NCBI GenBank assembly: GCA_917880885.1
Contig: OU862923.1
Location: 24,691,770 to 24,755,769 of the forward strand
Length of the DNA stretch: 64,000 bases
Source of the DNA: Limnephilus marmoratus
Lineage: Eukaryota > Arthropoda > Insecta > Trichoptera > Limnephilidae
Direction of reading: 5' to 3'
Part shown: piece by piece, positions 9,086-19,040 of the stretch
How positions within the stretch are numbered: the first letter of the stretch is position 1
How the letters are laid out: each line of letters starts with the position of its first letter
Notes under the pieces: generated by a model
The model's database searches: none
Told to the model about the DNA's origin: nothing
What the model saw: the letters and a program-made list of their open reading frames with translations, nothing else
Translations under genes and position numbers: made by a program

Positions 9086-9469
9086 GGTTTACCTATCTCG
9101 CCTCCTAGTCTATATGTAAGAATACTATTTCGCTGGAGACCTGTCGTCGGAACAGTTCGGAAGTTTTCAGTACTTTCCGTATTACGAACGCCGATTACTA
9201 GCCGATCTGCTGTTGCACCGGGCGCGCGGGTGGAGGGGTGCACTGCCTGTCGGGTGTCATCCGTAATGATCTCTTACCAAATTCATATATTTAGGTAGGC
9301 AATTCAATTTTATTTTGAACCTTTTTTTAAGTTTTGTGCAAATTTATGTTTTAAATAAAATATTTAGGAATACGATGATGCGTATAATTTTGTTGCCTGT
9401 TCACCGCACGAGTGAATGTTAGGAAGAGCCGCGCCTGCTTCCAAGATACGTGTAAGAAATTCGTTCCAC
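9086..9469. other. No recognisable feature
   Basis: Unique-looking sequence with one GC-rich patch near 9210-9250 (CACCGGGCGCGCGGGTGG). No domain is visible in any frame. Confidence 0.45.
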
Positions 9470-9790
9470 ACTATTTCGAGGACCCAAGACCTCCAAAAAC
9501 TACAGACCACTAAAACGAGGACCTTCCGAGATCCGTGTATTTTACGTATGCGTAATCCTGAATACGTGGACAGGCCTCGGATATGGGAAGTCCTCAGTTA
9601 CCGGGTGTGTATTCCGGTTTTTTGAGGACCGTTTTCTAGGTGCTTACCGGGTGTATGATGAAACCGAATAGACAGCAACGATCACGATTAACTTGAGTAT
9701 ACGTATAAGTGTAGAATACATGTCTACTTTATATAATATAACAGGACCTCGAATTCGGGTAGCCAGTTGAAGTCCTCGAAATCGGGATTG
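9470..9790. promoter_or_regulatory. Second cluster of GAGGAC motifs
   Basis: GAGGAC or its complement occurs at about 9479, 9516, 9591, 9624 and 9773. The words resemble those at 5245-5660, and both clusters border GT-rich tracts, so the two may be arms of one older element now separated by insertions. Confidence 0.4.
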
Positions 9791-9796
9791 GACTAA

Positions 9797-9872
9797 CAAG
9801 GGTGTGTGTGAGGGTGTGAGGGTGAGGGTGTGTGTGTGAGGGTGTGTGTGTGTGTGGATGTGTGTGTTATGT
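9797..9872 (+). repeat. GT-rich microsatellite
   Basis: GGGTGTGTGTGAGGG-type tract containing an uninterrupted (GT)n run. Confidence 0.8.
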
Positions 9873-9875
9873 GTG

Positions 9876-10445
9876 CGAATTCAGTGTGCTAAAAATGTTT
9901 TTCTTAAATAGAGGGAGGGAATCGAAAAATATATCGGTATTTGTGGTTTTTTGAATAGAGTTGAAACTTTGAAGGATGCGGGAAATGGGGAAGTTGGCTG
10001 CAGCGTTCGTATTATTACTGGTTGTGTAAAAAAGGTTGGTGTGGCGAGTTCTTTTAGATGGGATGTTAAAATTTATTTGGGATAGAAGTTCTAGGCTGTC
10101 TTATTATCAACATCTACGGGGGAAAATAATAGTATTATAAATAATATTTGCAACCACCAATTTTTTTTAATTAGCGAGTGAAAATAAAGTACCTGCATTA
10201 GTAAAATTGAAAATTATACATATTTTTCAATGTGAATTACCTTTATAGATGAGAAAGAATGTAGTAAAACAATGCAAAGTCGAAATGTAATTTGTAAAGA
10301 TGACCAAAACAGGAACCGGAGAATGGAAATACTTTTTTTACAAAAGTACTCTAGGTTATTCAATTGCACACTTGTAGCCTACGACTTCCCCACATTATAA
10401 TTCCTCTCCCCGTTACCCTTGGCCTCACAAAATTCCTAAATTGAA
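9876..10445. other. No recognisable feature
   Basis: AT-rich sequence; no frame with a family signature. Confidence 0.5.
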
Positions 10446-10469
10446 GTGCAACACATCTCAATATCACTT

Positions 10470-10721
10470 ACATCAGATGGCAGTGGTGCCCGGGTTCATG
10501 GGATGAGGTTTGTCCGTGTCTTGGCGGCGGATGTGTCTGCCTACCAACTGCGTTGCAGGCCGGATCGGGAGAGACTGGTTGAGGGAGACTTTGTGACCAG
10601 ACCTCTCAAGCGGAACTCTTTTGGAACATCGCCTTGCACCGCAGTGGTAGGGATGGATCCATACGTCCGTCACTCCTGGACCTACTGACACCCAGATTCC
10701 TTTCAACCCCTCATACCTTAT
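10470..10721 (+). repeat. SINE-like family D, copy 3, left part
   Basis: Contains GTGCCCGGGTTCATGGGATG and the family's middle region and runs up to the left end of the Gypsy element. It resumes after the element at 15829. Its last five bases are the CTTAT target duplication. Confidence 0.7.
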
Positions 10722-10995
10722 TGTAGCGTTGGTAATATGAGTATCTGTCGGATAGGTTCGGGAATACCGAACCTAGCCGAAGCGGCCGGACATCGGCACA
10801 ATATAATAGCGAGCACAGAGCTCGTGCGGGTCTTTTCTAGTTAGGCGGCTTACAGCCAACACTGTAAATATTATATTCAATAAACAGTCTCCGTGTATCA
10901 AAGATACTACGTGTTTTAATAAATAACCTTGAAGACATCCAAGAGCGATACTGGAGATAAAGGGCCCAGTATTACCTGCAGTACAGGACATTACA
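10722..10995 (+). repeat. 5' LTR of the Gypsy element
   Basis: Starts TGTAGCG and ends TTACA, identical in length to the 3' LTR. It contains a TATA-like ATATAATAG at about 10800 and AATAAA at about 10879, consistent with U3 promoter and R/U5 polyadenylation signals. The two LTRs differ by C versus A in CTTTTCTCGTTAGG/CTTTTCTAGTTAGG. Confidence 0.95.
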
Positions 10996-10997
10996 AG

Positions 10998-11015
10998 TGG
11001 CGCAGCTAAAAAGGA
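10998..11015 (+). promoter_or_regulatory. Candidate primer-binding site
   Basis: TGGCGCAG begins two bases inside the 5' LTR. TGG complements the CCA end of a tRNA, and the first eight bases fit the tRNA-Ser-type sites I recall from other insect Gypsy elements. The match weakens after eight bases, so the primer tRNA is uncertain. Confidence 0.45.
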
Positions 11016-11170
11016 TTACACGCCAGACTGTTTATCAGATTGCGGCAAGTCGTGACAGGGATCGTGACTTGCAAAAATCTCCCGAAGGTGACAATAAATC
11101 ACTTGGGGCATCGCTGAAGTGCCATCCATCAGGAGATTTTCAGGGCATAATAGGAGACAGTGGAGAAGGA

Positions 11171-11340
11171 GGAAAGAAGAGGAAAATCACGGGACCCTGG
11201 GTAACTAAGTCCAGCCCGGTAATACAGGAAAGAAGAGGAAAATTACTTACGGGACCCTGGGTAACTAAGTCCAGCCCGGTAATATACAGTGGAGAAGAGG
11301 AAATTACGGGACCCTGGGTAACTAAGGCCAGCCCGGTATT
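11171..11340 (+). repeat. Three tandem repeats in the Gypsy leader
   Basis: A 30-base block (GGGACCCTGGGTAACTAAGT, then CCAGCCCGGT) occurs at 11191 and 11251 and, with one change, at 11308. Each is preceded by an AAGAGGAAA-type spacer; the period is about 57-60 bases. The array lies between the primer site and gag, where packaging or translation signals are expected. Confidence 0.85.
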
Positions 11341-11465
11341 GATAATCCTGGAAGCGGCTGGGCGCCTGGACTGCAAAGGCGCCGGTTCCTGGTGTCAGGT
11401 TGTTTTGTTTCTTTTTCTGGAAGGTGTTATTGTTGCCGGGTGTGTTTTTTTTGGTGTGGGCGATC

Positions 11466-14400
11466 ATGGAATCGGGCGGAATTTCCAGGTTCTCTCACGT
11501 TAATGGGGATTGGAGTTTGTTTCGCCTGAGGTTAGAACAGTTCCTTCTAATTCGTGATGACATAAAAACGACTAAGTTAGATGCTTCACAGAAACGCGCA
11601 TATTTGCTAAATCTTCTAGAAGCGGAGACATTAACTCTTTTGATCAACTTATGTTTTCCTTCTAAAGTTACAGACGTGGCATTCGATCAGTTAATAGAAT
11701 TAATTGAGAAACATTGTTCCAGACCGCGATCGGTGTTCAAGGAACGAGAAAATTTTTATCAGGCCAAGCAATCGCTTGGTGAATCAGTCAGGGATTTTGC
11801 AGTGCGTTTACGAGGATTATCTTCGTTTTGCGAGTTCGGAACGCGTTTACCGGAATGTTTAGCTGATGTTTTTACAATCGGCATTTTGCCGGGTCGAGCC
11901 AAGGAAAAAATTTTTCTCGAGGGGACTAAATTAACGTTTAACAAAATGGAAGAATTAGCAATAACGGTTTCAGTTTTAGATAATCTGGTTCCGGAAATTA
12001 AATCAGAAATTTCCGTAGGGACGTCGGGCGGCGTGAATTCAATTAATCGCTCGTATTCGCCGAGGAGAGATTCACTTCCGGATAAAACTCAAGGTTTCCG
12101 GAGGTCATCTTCGCGGTCGAAAAGTCCCGAGCCGAGAGGATTCTCGAATATTAAAAAATGTACCATTTGCGGTGAATCACATTTAGAAAAATATTGTAAA
12201 TTTAAGAATGCAAAATGTTTTAATTGTCACAAAATAGGGCATTTGAAGAAATTCTGTAAGAATCACAATGTTTATCCGATTTTTGAACAATCCCGGGAGA
12301 AGGTTATTAATAGGATTTCTTACATTAATCCGTTTAGGGCTAATATAATAATTAATAAATTAAAATGTGCCGCTATGATTGATTCAGGCGCCAGTATGTC
12401 GGTCATGCCGGATTTTATTTTCAACCGATATTTTAGGGATGTAACATTGTCACCTGATAAGCGTACTTTATCTGGATACGATGGTAAACCACTTAATCTT
12501 GTAGGTAGTGCTTGTTTTACCGTGGAATACAATAATATCAAAAACAAGTTATTATTTACTGTTGTGATTAATGGCTCGGAATTGATAGTAGGTCGGGACT
12601 TCATGGAGGCTTTTAATCTGAAGATAGTTCCAGTGATGGATAATTCGGTTTCAACAATCAAAGACAAAATTGAAATGATTTACAACGAGTTTCCAGAAGT
12701 GTTTTCGCCGGGGCTGGGTAAATTCAGTAAACATAAAGTGAGTTTCAAAGTAAACAAGGAAGCTCGTCCTGTTTTTTTTAATGCGAGGCCGGTTCCGTTC
12801 GCTATTAAGGAAAAAATTGAGAGAGAATTAGAAGCTATGGTAGCTGATGGTATCATTTCTCCGGTAACCAGCAGTGAATACGCGTCTCCAATTGTACCGG
12901 TAATTAAAAAGAACGGGAATGTTAGGATTTGCGTGGACTACAAGAGATCTTTAAATCTCATGACGGACTTGGAAAGGTACCCGCTTCCCTCCATAAATGA
13001 AGTTGTTCACAAAGTAAGTTCGGGTAAAGTGTTCGCTAAACTAGATTTAAGACAGGCTTACTCACAATTAGAATTAGCTGACTTTTGCAAAAAGTATACT
13101 ACAATAAATACGCATTTAGGGTTATTTCAATATAACAGACTAGTCTTTGGTTTTAAGTCAGCGCCAGCGATCTTCGCTAGGACTATAGCAAGCTGTCTTC
13201 AGGGGTTGAAGGGGGTGGCATTCTATTTAGACGATATCATCATTTCGGGGGTCAACGAACTGGATTTAGTGTATAACATACAGGCAGTGTGCGCGCGTTT
13301 ACGAGAGTGCGGGTTGAGGGTCAACACGGATAAATGCGAATTTTTTGTAGAATCGGTAGAATTTTTGGGGTATGTAATTTCGGGGAGCGGAATCCAACCT
13401 CAGCCAAACAAACTTGAAGCTATAAAAAACGCTCCGTATCCTACGGACGTTCATAAATTGAAAAGTTTATTGGGTTTTCTAAATTTTTATCGGAATTTCA
13501 TTCCTAGGATGTCATCAATACTGGAACCCCTGCATAACCTTTTGAAAAAAGGGGTAGAGTGGAATTTCTCAGAAGACTGTAAAGTAGCAGTCGATACCAT
13601 TAAAGAATTAATGGGCAACAACACGATTCTTACAAATTATTTTCCGGACTTACCGGTAAAACTGTATACGGACGCTAGTACATGCGGACTCGGGGCTGCG
13701 TTAATGCACGTGTTTAAGGACGGCACAATGCGTCCAATTGAGTTCGCTTCTCGTAGTTTGACAACCGCCGAAAAGAAATATAGTATTTTGGATCTCGAAG
13801 CTCTGGCAATTGTGTTCGGGTTAAATAAATTTTTTCAGTACCTTTTTGGAAGGGAGTTCACGTTATGCGTTGACAATATGCCGTTACTAAGAATTCTAGG
13901 GGAACACAAAAATATTCCGGTTCTCGCAGCAAACCGTTTGCAGAGATATGGCATCATTCTGGCAGGGTTTTCGTACAAAACGGAATTTGTGAAATCTTGT
14001 AATAACCAAGCAGATTTTCTTTCTCGCTTACCGTTGAAGGACACAGTTGAGGGTTTTAAGGATGATTGCGGGACTGACTTTGTTTGTTTTATTGAGAATT
14101 GTGACCATGTTAATTTTCAAGCAGTTGTGTTAGCCACCGCAGCAGATAGCGAATTACAGCTAGTGTTTAGGTATTTGCGGCAGGGCTGGCCCAAACGAGT
14201 AAATCGTGACAGCAGTATATGGAAATATTGGTTGAAAAGAAATGAACTTTCTATCGTAGAAGATTGTTTGTTTTGGCAACATAGAATAGTTATACCTGTT
14301 TCTCTCCAAAGGCAAGTTTTAGATTTATTACACAGGTCACATCTAGGTATTGTAAAAATGAGGGGAATTTCTAAAACATATTTTTGGTGGACTTCTCTAA

Positions 14401-15422
14401 ACAAAGATTTGGAGGAAGTCGTTCAATCTTGTTCAGATTGTTCGTTGTCAAAACAGTCACCACCCAAAAGTCAATTGACGGTTTGGCCAAATCCAGGTAA
14501 AGCTTGGAGTAGGGTACATCTAGATTATTGTGGACCCCTAGCGGGGAAGATGTTTCTCGTGGTTTGTGACTCATTCTCGAAGTGGTTAGACTGTATCGAG
14601 GTGCAGAAGGCAGATTCAACTCACACGATTATGGAATTGAGGAAAATTTTTTCTAATTTTGGCAACCCTGAGTTAATTGTATCTGACAATGGCTCAGTTT
14701 TTACAAGTGAGGAATTTAGAGTTTTCTTAAAGGAGAACAATATTAAGCTTATGACTTCTCCGGTGAAACACCCCCAGTCAAACGGGCTGGCAGAAAATGC
14801 AGTAAAAATTTCGAAAATGTTCCTCAAGAAACTGTTAATAAACGGTAAATTCCCACTAGATTACAATGTCAAGCTGTTGAATTTTTTAGTGGACTATAGA
14901 AATTCTTTCCATTGTTCGACAGGTATTGAACCAGCGGTTCTGTTAGTAGGAAGAAGGCTGCGTTCTACGTTCGACAGTTTGTTGCCAGTGAAAAATGGAG
15001 AATACTTTTCGGAAAAAGTCAAGGAAGCTAACGTTAACATTTCTAAAGCTCAATCTGATCAAGTTAGGTTGTACAGAGGGGTAAAAACCAGGGTTTTTAA
15101 AGTTGGACAAAAATGTTTGACAAAAGATTATCGTCATGATAATAAAGTCGTTTGGGCTAAGGGTGTAGTTTCTAGAAAGCTAGGTAAAAAAGTTTATATT
15201 ATTAAAATAGGAAACACTGATGTGACATGGAAGAGACATGTGGACCAGATGAGGGAAATGTCAGCGACCTTGTTGCGTGGATTGACTGGTTGTTCTCCTG
15301 ATTCCAGGTTGGTGGGGGAGGAGGTGGTGTCGGAGCAGGCACGGCAACAGAGACCATGGTCGGGAAGACTGCGTTCAAGTCACAAGGCACCTACAACTTC
15401 CAGAGGAGACGGGACAACTTGA
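11466..15422 (+). CDS. gag-pol: Gag-Pol polyprotein of Ty3/Gypsy retrotransposon
   Basis: The single intact frame encodes about 1318 residues from the first ATG (MESGG); the frame is open upstream but has no better start. In order it has: a gag capsid-like region; two zinc knuckles at 232-264 (one variant CX2CX3HX4C, one canonical CX2CX4HX4C); an aspartic protease with DSG at 306-308; reverse transcriptase with the YLDD catalytic box at 587-590; RNase H with a first Asp near 736; and integrase with an HHCC zinc domain from about 956. The DDE triad is Asp1020, Asp1074, Glu1110, with 35 residues between the last two, the standard spacing. Every catalytic motif checked is present, so the protein could support copying and integration. 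There is no gag-pol frameshift: gag and pol are fused. The product would assemble into cytoplasmic virus-like particles, with integrase acting in the nucleus (family knowledge). Confidence 0.93.
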   Translation: MESGGISRFSHVNGDWSLFRLRLEQFLLIRDDIKTTKLDASQKRAYLLNLLEAETLTLLINLCFPSKVTDVAFDQLIELIEKHCSRPRSVFKERENFYQAKQSLGESVRDFAVRLRGLSSFCEFGTRLPECLADVFTIGILPGRAKEKIFLEGTKLTFNKMEELAITVSVLDNLVPEIKSEISVGTSGGVNSINRSYSPRRDSLPDKTQGFRRSSSRSKSPEPRGFSNIKKCTICGESHLEKYCKFKNAKCFNCHKIGHLKKFCKNHNVYPIFEQSREKVINRISYINPFRANIIINKLKCAAMIDSGASMSVMPDFIFNRYFRDVTLSPDKRTLSGYDGKPLNLVGSACFTVEYNNIKNKLLFTVVINGSELIVGRDFMEAFNLKIVPVMDNSVSTIKDKIEMIYNEFPEVFSPGLGKFSKHKVSFKVNKEARPVFFNARPVPFAIKEKIERELEAMVADGIISPVTSSEYASPIVPVIKKNGNVRICVDYKRSLNLMTDLERYPLPSINEVVHKVSSGKVFAKLDLRQAYSQLELADFCKKYTTINTHLGLFQYNRLVFGFKSAPAIFARTIASCLQGLKGVAFYLDDIIISGVNELDLVYNIQAVCARLRECGLRVNTDKCEFFVESVEFLGYVISGSGIQPQPNKLEAIKNAPYPTDVHKLKSLLGFLNFYRNFIPRMSSILEPLHNLLKKGVEWNFSEDCKVAVDTIKELMGNNTILTNYFPDLPVKLYTDASTCGLGAALMHVFKDGTMRPIEFASRSLTTAEKKYSILDLEALAIVFGLNKFFQYLFGREFTLCVDNMPLLRILGEHKNIPVLAANRLQRYGIILAGFSYKTEFVKSCNNQADFLSRLPLKDTVEGFKDDCGTDFVCFIENCDHVNFQAVVLATAADSELQLVFRYLRQGWPKRVNRDSSIWKYWLKRNELSIVEDCLFWQHRIVIPVSLQRQVLDLLHRSHLGIVKMRGISKTYFWWTSLNKDLEEVVQSCSDCSLSKQSPPKSQLTVWPNPGKAWSRVHLDYCGPLAGKMFLVVCDSFSKWLDCIEVQKADSTHTIMELRKIFSNFGNPELIVSDNGSVFTSEEFRVFLKENNIKLMTSPVKHPQSNGLAENAVKISKMFLKKLLINGKFPLDYNVKLLNFLVDYRNSFHCSTGIEPAVLLVGRRLRSTFDSLLPVKNGEYFSEKVKEANVNISKAQSDQVRLYRGVKTRVFKVGQKCLTKDYRHDNKVVWAKGVVSRKLGKKVYIIKIGNTDVTWKRHVDQMREMSATLLRGLTGCSPDSRLVGEEVVSEQARQQRPWSGRLRSSHKAPTTSRGDGTT

Positions 15423-15540
15423 CCCAGTCACCGCGGTTAAATTATGTGTATCTTAAAAAAATTATTGTGTATGAAGTATTACAATTTATGTTAATTGTTA
15501 TTTAAGTTATTTTGTTATGTAAGTAAGTAGCTTCAGAGTT

Positions 15541-15554
15541 GAAGGAGGGAGAGA
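15541..15554 (+). promoter_or_regulatory. Polypurine tract
   Basis: An all-purine run GAAGGAGGGAGAGA directly abuts the 3' LTR, the expected primer for plus-strand DNA synthesis. Confidence 0.9.
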
Positions 15555-15828
15555 TGTAGCGTTGGTAATATGAGTATCTGTCGGATAGGTTCGGGAATAC
15601 CGAACCTAGCCGAAGCGGCCGGACATCGGCACAATATAATAGCGAGCACAGAGCTCGTGCGGGTCTTTTCTCGTTAGGCGGCTTACAGCCAACACTGTAA
15701 ATATTATATTCAATAAACAGTCTCCGTGTATCAAAGATACTACGTGTTTTAATAAATAACCTTGAAGACATCCAAGAGCGATACTGGAGATAAAGGGCCC
15801 AGTATTACCTGCAGTACAGGACATTACA
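15555..15828 (+). repeat. 3' LTR of the Gypsy element
   Basis: 274 bp, TGTAGCG to TTACA; one difference from the 5' LTR seen by eye. Confidence 0.95.
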
Positions 15829-15866
15829 CTTATCCATTCCAGAATTTCTTATCCTTCTTTTCCTGT
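15829..15866 (+). repeat. SINE-like family D, copy 3, right part
   Basis: Begins with the second CTTAT and continues the copy broken at 10721 (CCATTCCAGAATTTC, then CTTCTTTTCCTG). It is truncated before the usual tail. Confidence 0.6.
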
Positions 15867-15867
15867 A

Positions 15868-16222
15868 AAATTTAGGAGGCGGGAATGAGTATCGCAGCCC
15901 CAGGAACCTTTTTTGGATAACCAACACCTCTGCCATAGGTCACCCCAAGTTGTTCGCTACTTTCGGTGATTTAGCAGGGGTGCCCGGGTTCTTGGTCATG
16001 GAGGCGGAAGACCAGGACACACTGAACCCCAGATTCCCACCCAAGCCCTTAAACCTTTCCCTTAAACCCTTAAACCCCTTCCCTTAAACCCTTTTCCTTT
16101 CCAGAATTCTTCTCTCCTTCCTTTTCTTAAAAAACCCTATACACAGCATCCCCAAAGATGACATAGGTCCTGAGGGAAATTATTTACTTCAAGGCCTCCT
16201 GTGTGGAGCTCATTTAAAAAAA
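15868..16222 (+). repeat. SINE-like family D, copy 4
   Basis: Starts near TTTAGGAGGCGGGAATGAG, runs through CCAACACCTCTGCCATAGG and ends with the shared tail (CACAGCATCCCCAAAGATGA, then GGCCTCCTGTGTGGAGCTC) and an A run. It contains a short duplicated CCCTTAAACC stretch near 16046-16092. Confidence 0.75.
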
Positions 16223-16248
16223 AACGAGTGTGCTTTAAACCACACGAC

Positions 16249-16597
16249 TGAAGTAAAACTTCACTAACTTATAAAAGAAGAGAGAAAGAAAATGTGCGCG
16301 CGCATTGCTCTCTCTTGCTCCTACAGCGTGATACAGACAATAGGTCTGCATTGTGTCTTAGATATACGAAACGTAACTGGCTATGAGAGAAAGAGAGAGA
16401 GAAAATATGTGCTCGCACCTCTCTCTTGCCCTTACAGTAATATACGAAATGTAACTCTCTCTCTTTCTATCTTCACTAACTTATATCTCCCTCTCAACTT
16501 CCGTTCGTCTCGCCCGATCACACTTTTCGTAACGCTCTCGTCACGCATTCACTAGCTAACTCACCAAGTCAAGCGTGTATAAAAAAGTTTTACTTCA
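16249..16597. mobile_element. MITE with GAAGTAAAACTTC inverted ends, long copy
   Basis: The ends are TGAAGTAAAACTTC and AAGTTTTACTTCA, and the core is shared with 2112-2248. This copy is longer because it carries two related blocks with GAGAGAAAGA and CTCTCTCTT runs (16275-16460). Confidence 0.65.
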
Positions 16598-16602
16598 AAA
16601 AG

Positions 16603-16662
16603 ACCCTCCACACAGCAAAAAATATTTTTCTCTGGGCCTCCCGTATGGAGCTATTGTAAAAA
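16603..16662 (+). repeat. Tail-only fragment of family D / LINE 3' end
   Basis: CCTCCACACAGC, then GGGCCTCCCGTATGGAGC and an A run, match the shared tail. The MITE separates it from the preceding family D copy. Confidence 0.6.
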
Positions 16663-17145
16663 AATGGTCAGGAAGCAAACTTTTGAACATGGTTAAAAAA
16701 AACGAATTTTTCAAATAATCCAATATTTTTCATCCCGTACAATCGTACATTTTTTCAATAAATTTATAATGCAATAACCTCATACCGGGAGCAAATTTGA
16801 ATACATGTTTCGCAAAATCCCTTTATCAAATACGTTCGTATAAATCCCTTCGGCGAAATCTGCGAACAATAATACTGCTGCAGCTGGGAAAGGTGGAGCG
16901 CCTTACGGGAGCGATTGGACGGATTACCTGAATACCGTATTGGATGAGATTCTTTATGAGAGCGTTCCGCACGGAGACGAACGGTGTTTACCTGGCGAAC
17001 GCTGCCGATATACAAGGTGTTCGCGATGGAAATCCGAGGGAGTGTCATACAGGGTGCTCTTGATGGAAAACGATATTCAATTTATTTTACAGTTATATAT
17101 TTTTGTATAATATAGTTAGAATGATGAAATACTGTAAATGATTTA
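16663..17145. other. No recognisable feature
   Basis: A minus-strand open frame (17048-16764) covers a GC-richer stretch but I recognise no family in it. The rest is AT-rich. Confidence 0.4.
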
Positions 17146-17149
17146 TATA

Positions 17150-17515
17150 TTACTAGCCGGTACCCGGCATGCGTTGCCATTCAAAGAAATAAATACAAAT
17201 ACATTGATTCTCCCTGCATGTCCTTTCCCGTGCGTCACCGTTCCCTTCCACCTTCCCCGCCTTCCCCCTCCCTCCTCTCTTCCCTCTCAGCGAACCACAC
17301 CTTCCCCTGCCTTTCCTCCCTGCCGCTAAAACATGTGATATACACACATTTTCATTTATTCAAATTTCATAACGCCAGAGCTTACCATTATACACAGTAT
17401 ACACGCTGATAATGTAGCTATCTATTGGTGAAAGAATTTTAAAAATCGGTTTAGTGGTTTAGGCGTGAAAGCGTAACAAACAACCATACGCACTTTCGCA
17501 TTTATAATAAATACT
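17150..17515 (+). repeat. Interspersed repeat E (TACTAGC start), copy 1
   Basis: Starts ATTACTAGCCGGTACCCGGC, has a C-rich middle and ends near TTTATAATAAATACTAAGTA after GTGAAAGCGTAACAAACA. A related copy begins at 31528. This start and end pattern is widespread in insect genomes (from memory), probably a LINE-related tail. Confidence 0.55.
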
Positions 17516-17564
17516 AAGTAAGTATGGATGTTTTTTCGTGAGACTGAAGTATTAACATTTAACC

Positions 17565-17978
17565 ATTCTTTGGATAATCAATACCTCTGCATGGGTCACC
17601 CCAAGTATTTCGCTACATTTGGTAACTTAGCAGGGATGCCCAGGTTCATGAGGTGAGGTTTGTAGAGAGCTTGGCGGCGGATGTGAACACACAACGAGTG
17701 CGTGGCGTGCCGGACCGCAAGAGACCGGTTGTGGGAGACCGTTTGACCTCTTCATCCGGACTTCTCGACCCATCGTATTGCTGCGTAGAGATGATTCACA
17801 CGTCCATCACTCCTGTACACATTGATCCTCAGGATCCTACCCACCCCTCTATACCCTTTTCCGCCCCAGAACTTCATCTCCATTAAAAAGATCCTCCACA
17901 CAACACCCCAAAAGAAGACATAGCCACACAGGAAAAATGTTTTCTTCAGGGCCTCCTGTGTGGAGTTAATGTAAAATA
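17565..17978 (+). repeat. SINE-like family D, copy 5
   Basis: Runs from TTGGATAATCAATACCTCTG through GGTTCATGAGGTGAGG to the tail GGGCCTCCTGTGTGGAG and an A-rich end. It includes the GACCGGTTGTGGGAGAC middle block that copies 1 and 2 lack. Confidence 0.75.
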
Positions 17979-18240
17979 AGAAATGAAAAAAATGTTTTTG
18001 CACTAGCAAAGATTGTTGTTAATATAACCACAAGCAACAGTATCTGATCCGCTGTTGTAAACTTCCACGAACGCTATAGTATGAAAATCAATTGGAGTCC
18101 GATGCTCTTTGTGAAAAGTGTACAAGGAAAAGGAGTTTACACAAATGGAGTTTAGGTATCGTATTTTTGACAATCCGTCAACAAAAAACAAAGATAAGGA
18201 AGCTATAGAATTTCGGTGGAGACCGGTATATGTTGTTATT

Positions 18241-18915
18241 GACGAAAATGGCATTCAGTGAAGCAGTGGGAAGGATAGACTGGTATAGGTTATTATTGAC
18301 GAAAAATGACATTCAGTGAAGCAGTGGGAAGGAAAGACTGGTATAGGTTGTTATTGACGAAAATGGCATTCAGTGAAGCAGTGGGAAGGATAGACTGGTA
18401 TAGGTTGTTATAGACGAAAAATGACATTCAGTGAAGCAGTGGAAAGGAAAGACTGGTATAGGTTGTTATTGACAAAAATTACATTCAATGAAGCAGTGGG
18501 AAAGAAAGACTGGTATAGGTTGTTATTGACGCAAAATGACATTCAATGAAGCAGTGGGAAGGAAAGACTGGTATTGGTTGTTATTGACGAAAAATGGCAT
18601 TTAGTGAAGCAGTGGGAAGGAAAGACTGGTATAGGTTGTTATTGACAAAAATGGCATTTAGTGAAGCAGTGGGAAGGAAAGACTGCTATAGGTTGTTTTT
18701 GACGAAAAATGACATTCAGTGAAGCAGTGGGAAGGAAAGACTGGTATTGGTTGTTATTGACGAAAAATGGCATTTAGTGAAGCAGTGGGAAGGAAAGACT
18801 GGTATAGGTTGTTATTGACGAAAAATGGCATTTAGTGAAGCAGTGGGAAGGAAAGACTGGTATAAGTTATTATTGACGAAAAATGGCATTCAGTGTAGCA
18901 GTGGGAAGGAAAGAA
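18241..18915 (+). repeat. Minisatellite: 12 copies of a 56-58 bp unit
   Basis: Unit starts (GACGAAAAATGGCATT or close variants) lie at about 18241, 18299, 18357, 18413, 18471, 18527, 18586, 18643, 18701, 18759, 18817 and 18875. Each unit continues AGTGAAGCAGTGGGAAGGAA. The first copies drop one A, and the last diverges after 18915. Because 58 is not a multiple of 3, no single frame is kept. Confidence 0.95.
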
Positions 18916-19036
18916 CAGTAGAAGATATTTTCACATTATTATTAGAATTTTGTGAGGCTGGAGGAAGTGTGGAAGGCAATTCAGATCTGAATACGGTTAT
19001 TGAAATGCTACGGTTTAATAAAAAAAAAAAAATACA
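18916..19036 (+). other. Open segment downstream of the minisatellite
   Basis: The frame entering from the last repeat (from 18825) stays open through VEDIFTLLLEFCEAGGSVEG and closes after a lysine-rich run. The non-repetitive part looks protein-like in composition, so the array may have expanded inside an old coding sequence. I recognise no family. Confidence 0.3.
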
Positions 19037-19040
19037 ATAA

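Larger units (their letters stand above)
10717..15833 (+). mobile_element. Complete Ty3/Gypsy LTR retrotransposon with CTTAT target duplication
   Basis: The element proper is 10722-15828 (5107 bp). It has two 274-bp LTRs differing at one site by eye, a primer-binding-site candidate, a repeat-bearing leader, one gag-pol ORF and a purine tract before the 3' LTR. The five bases CTTAT flank both ends (10717-10721, 15829-15833). No envelope frame follows pol, so it looks like a retrotransposon and not an errantivirus-type element. The K02A2.6-like integrase region suggests the Mag-type branch, from memory only. It was inserted into a SINE-like family D copy. Confidence 0.95.

Noticed and set aside
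11400..11465. Upstream extension of the Gypsy gag-pol frame
   Set aside because: The frame is open but has no ATG before 11466 and the residues are hydrophobic leader-like noise; the ATG at 11466 gives a normal gag start.
10997..11503. 168-codon open frame overlapping the start of the Gypsy polyprotein
   Set aside because: It is the leader with its three tandem repeats read in frame; it has no domain and lies in a different frame from gag.
10717..15833. Errantivirus (endogenous retrovirus-type) identity for the Gypsy element
   Set aside because: There is no third frame for an envelope between pol and the 3' LTR.
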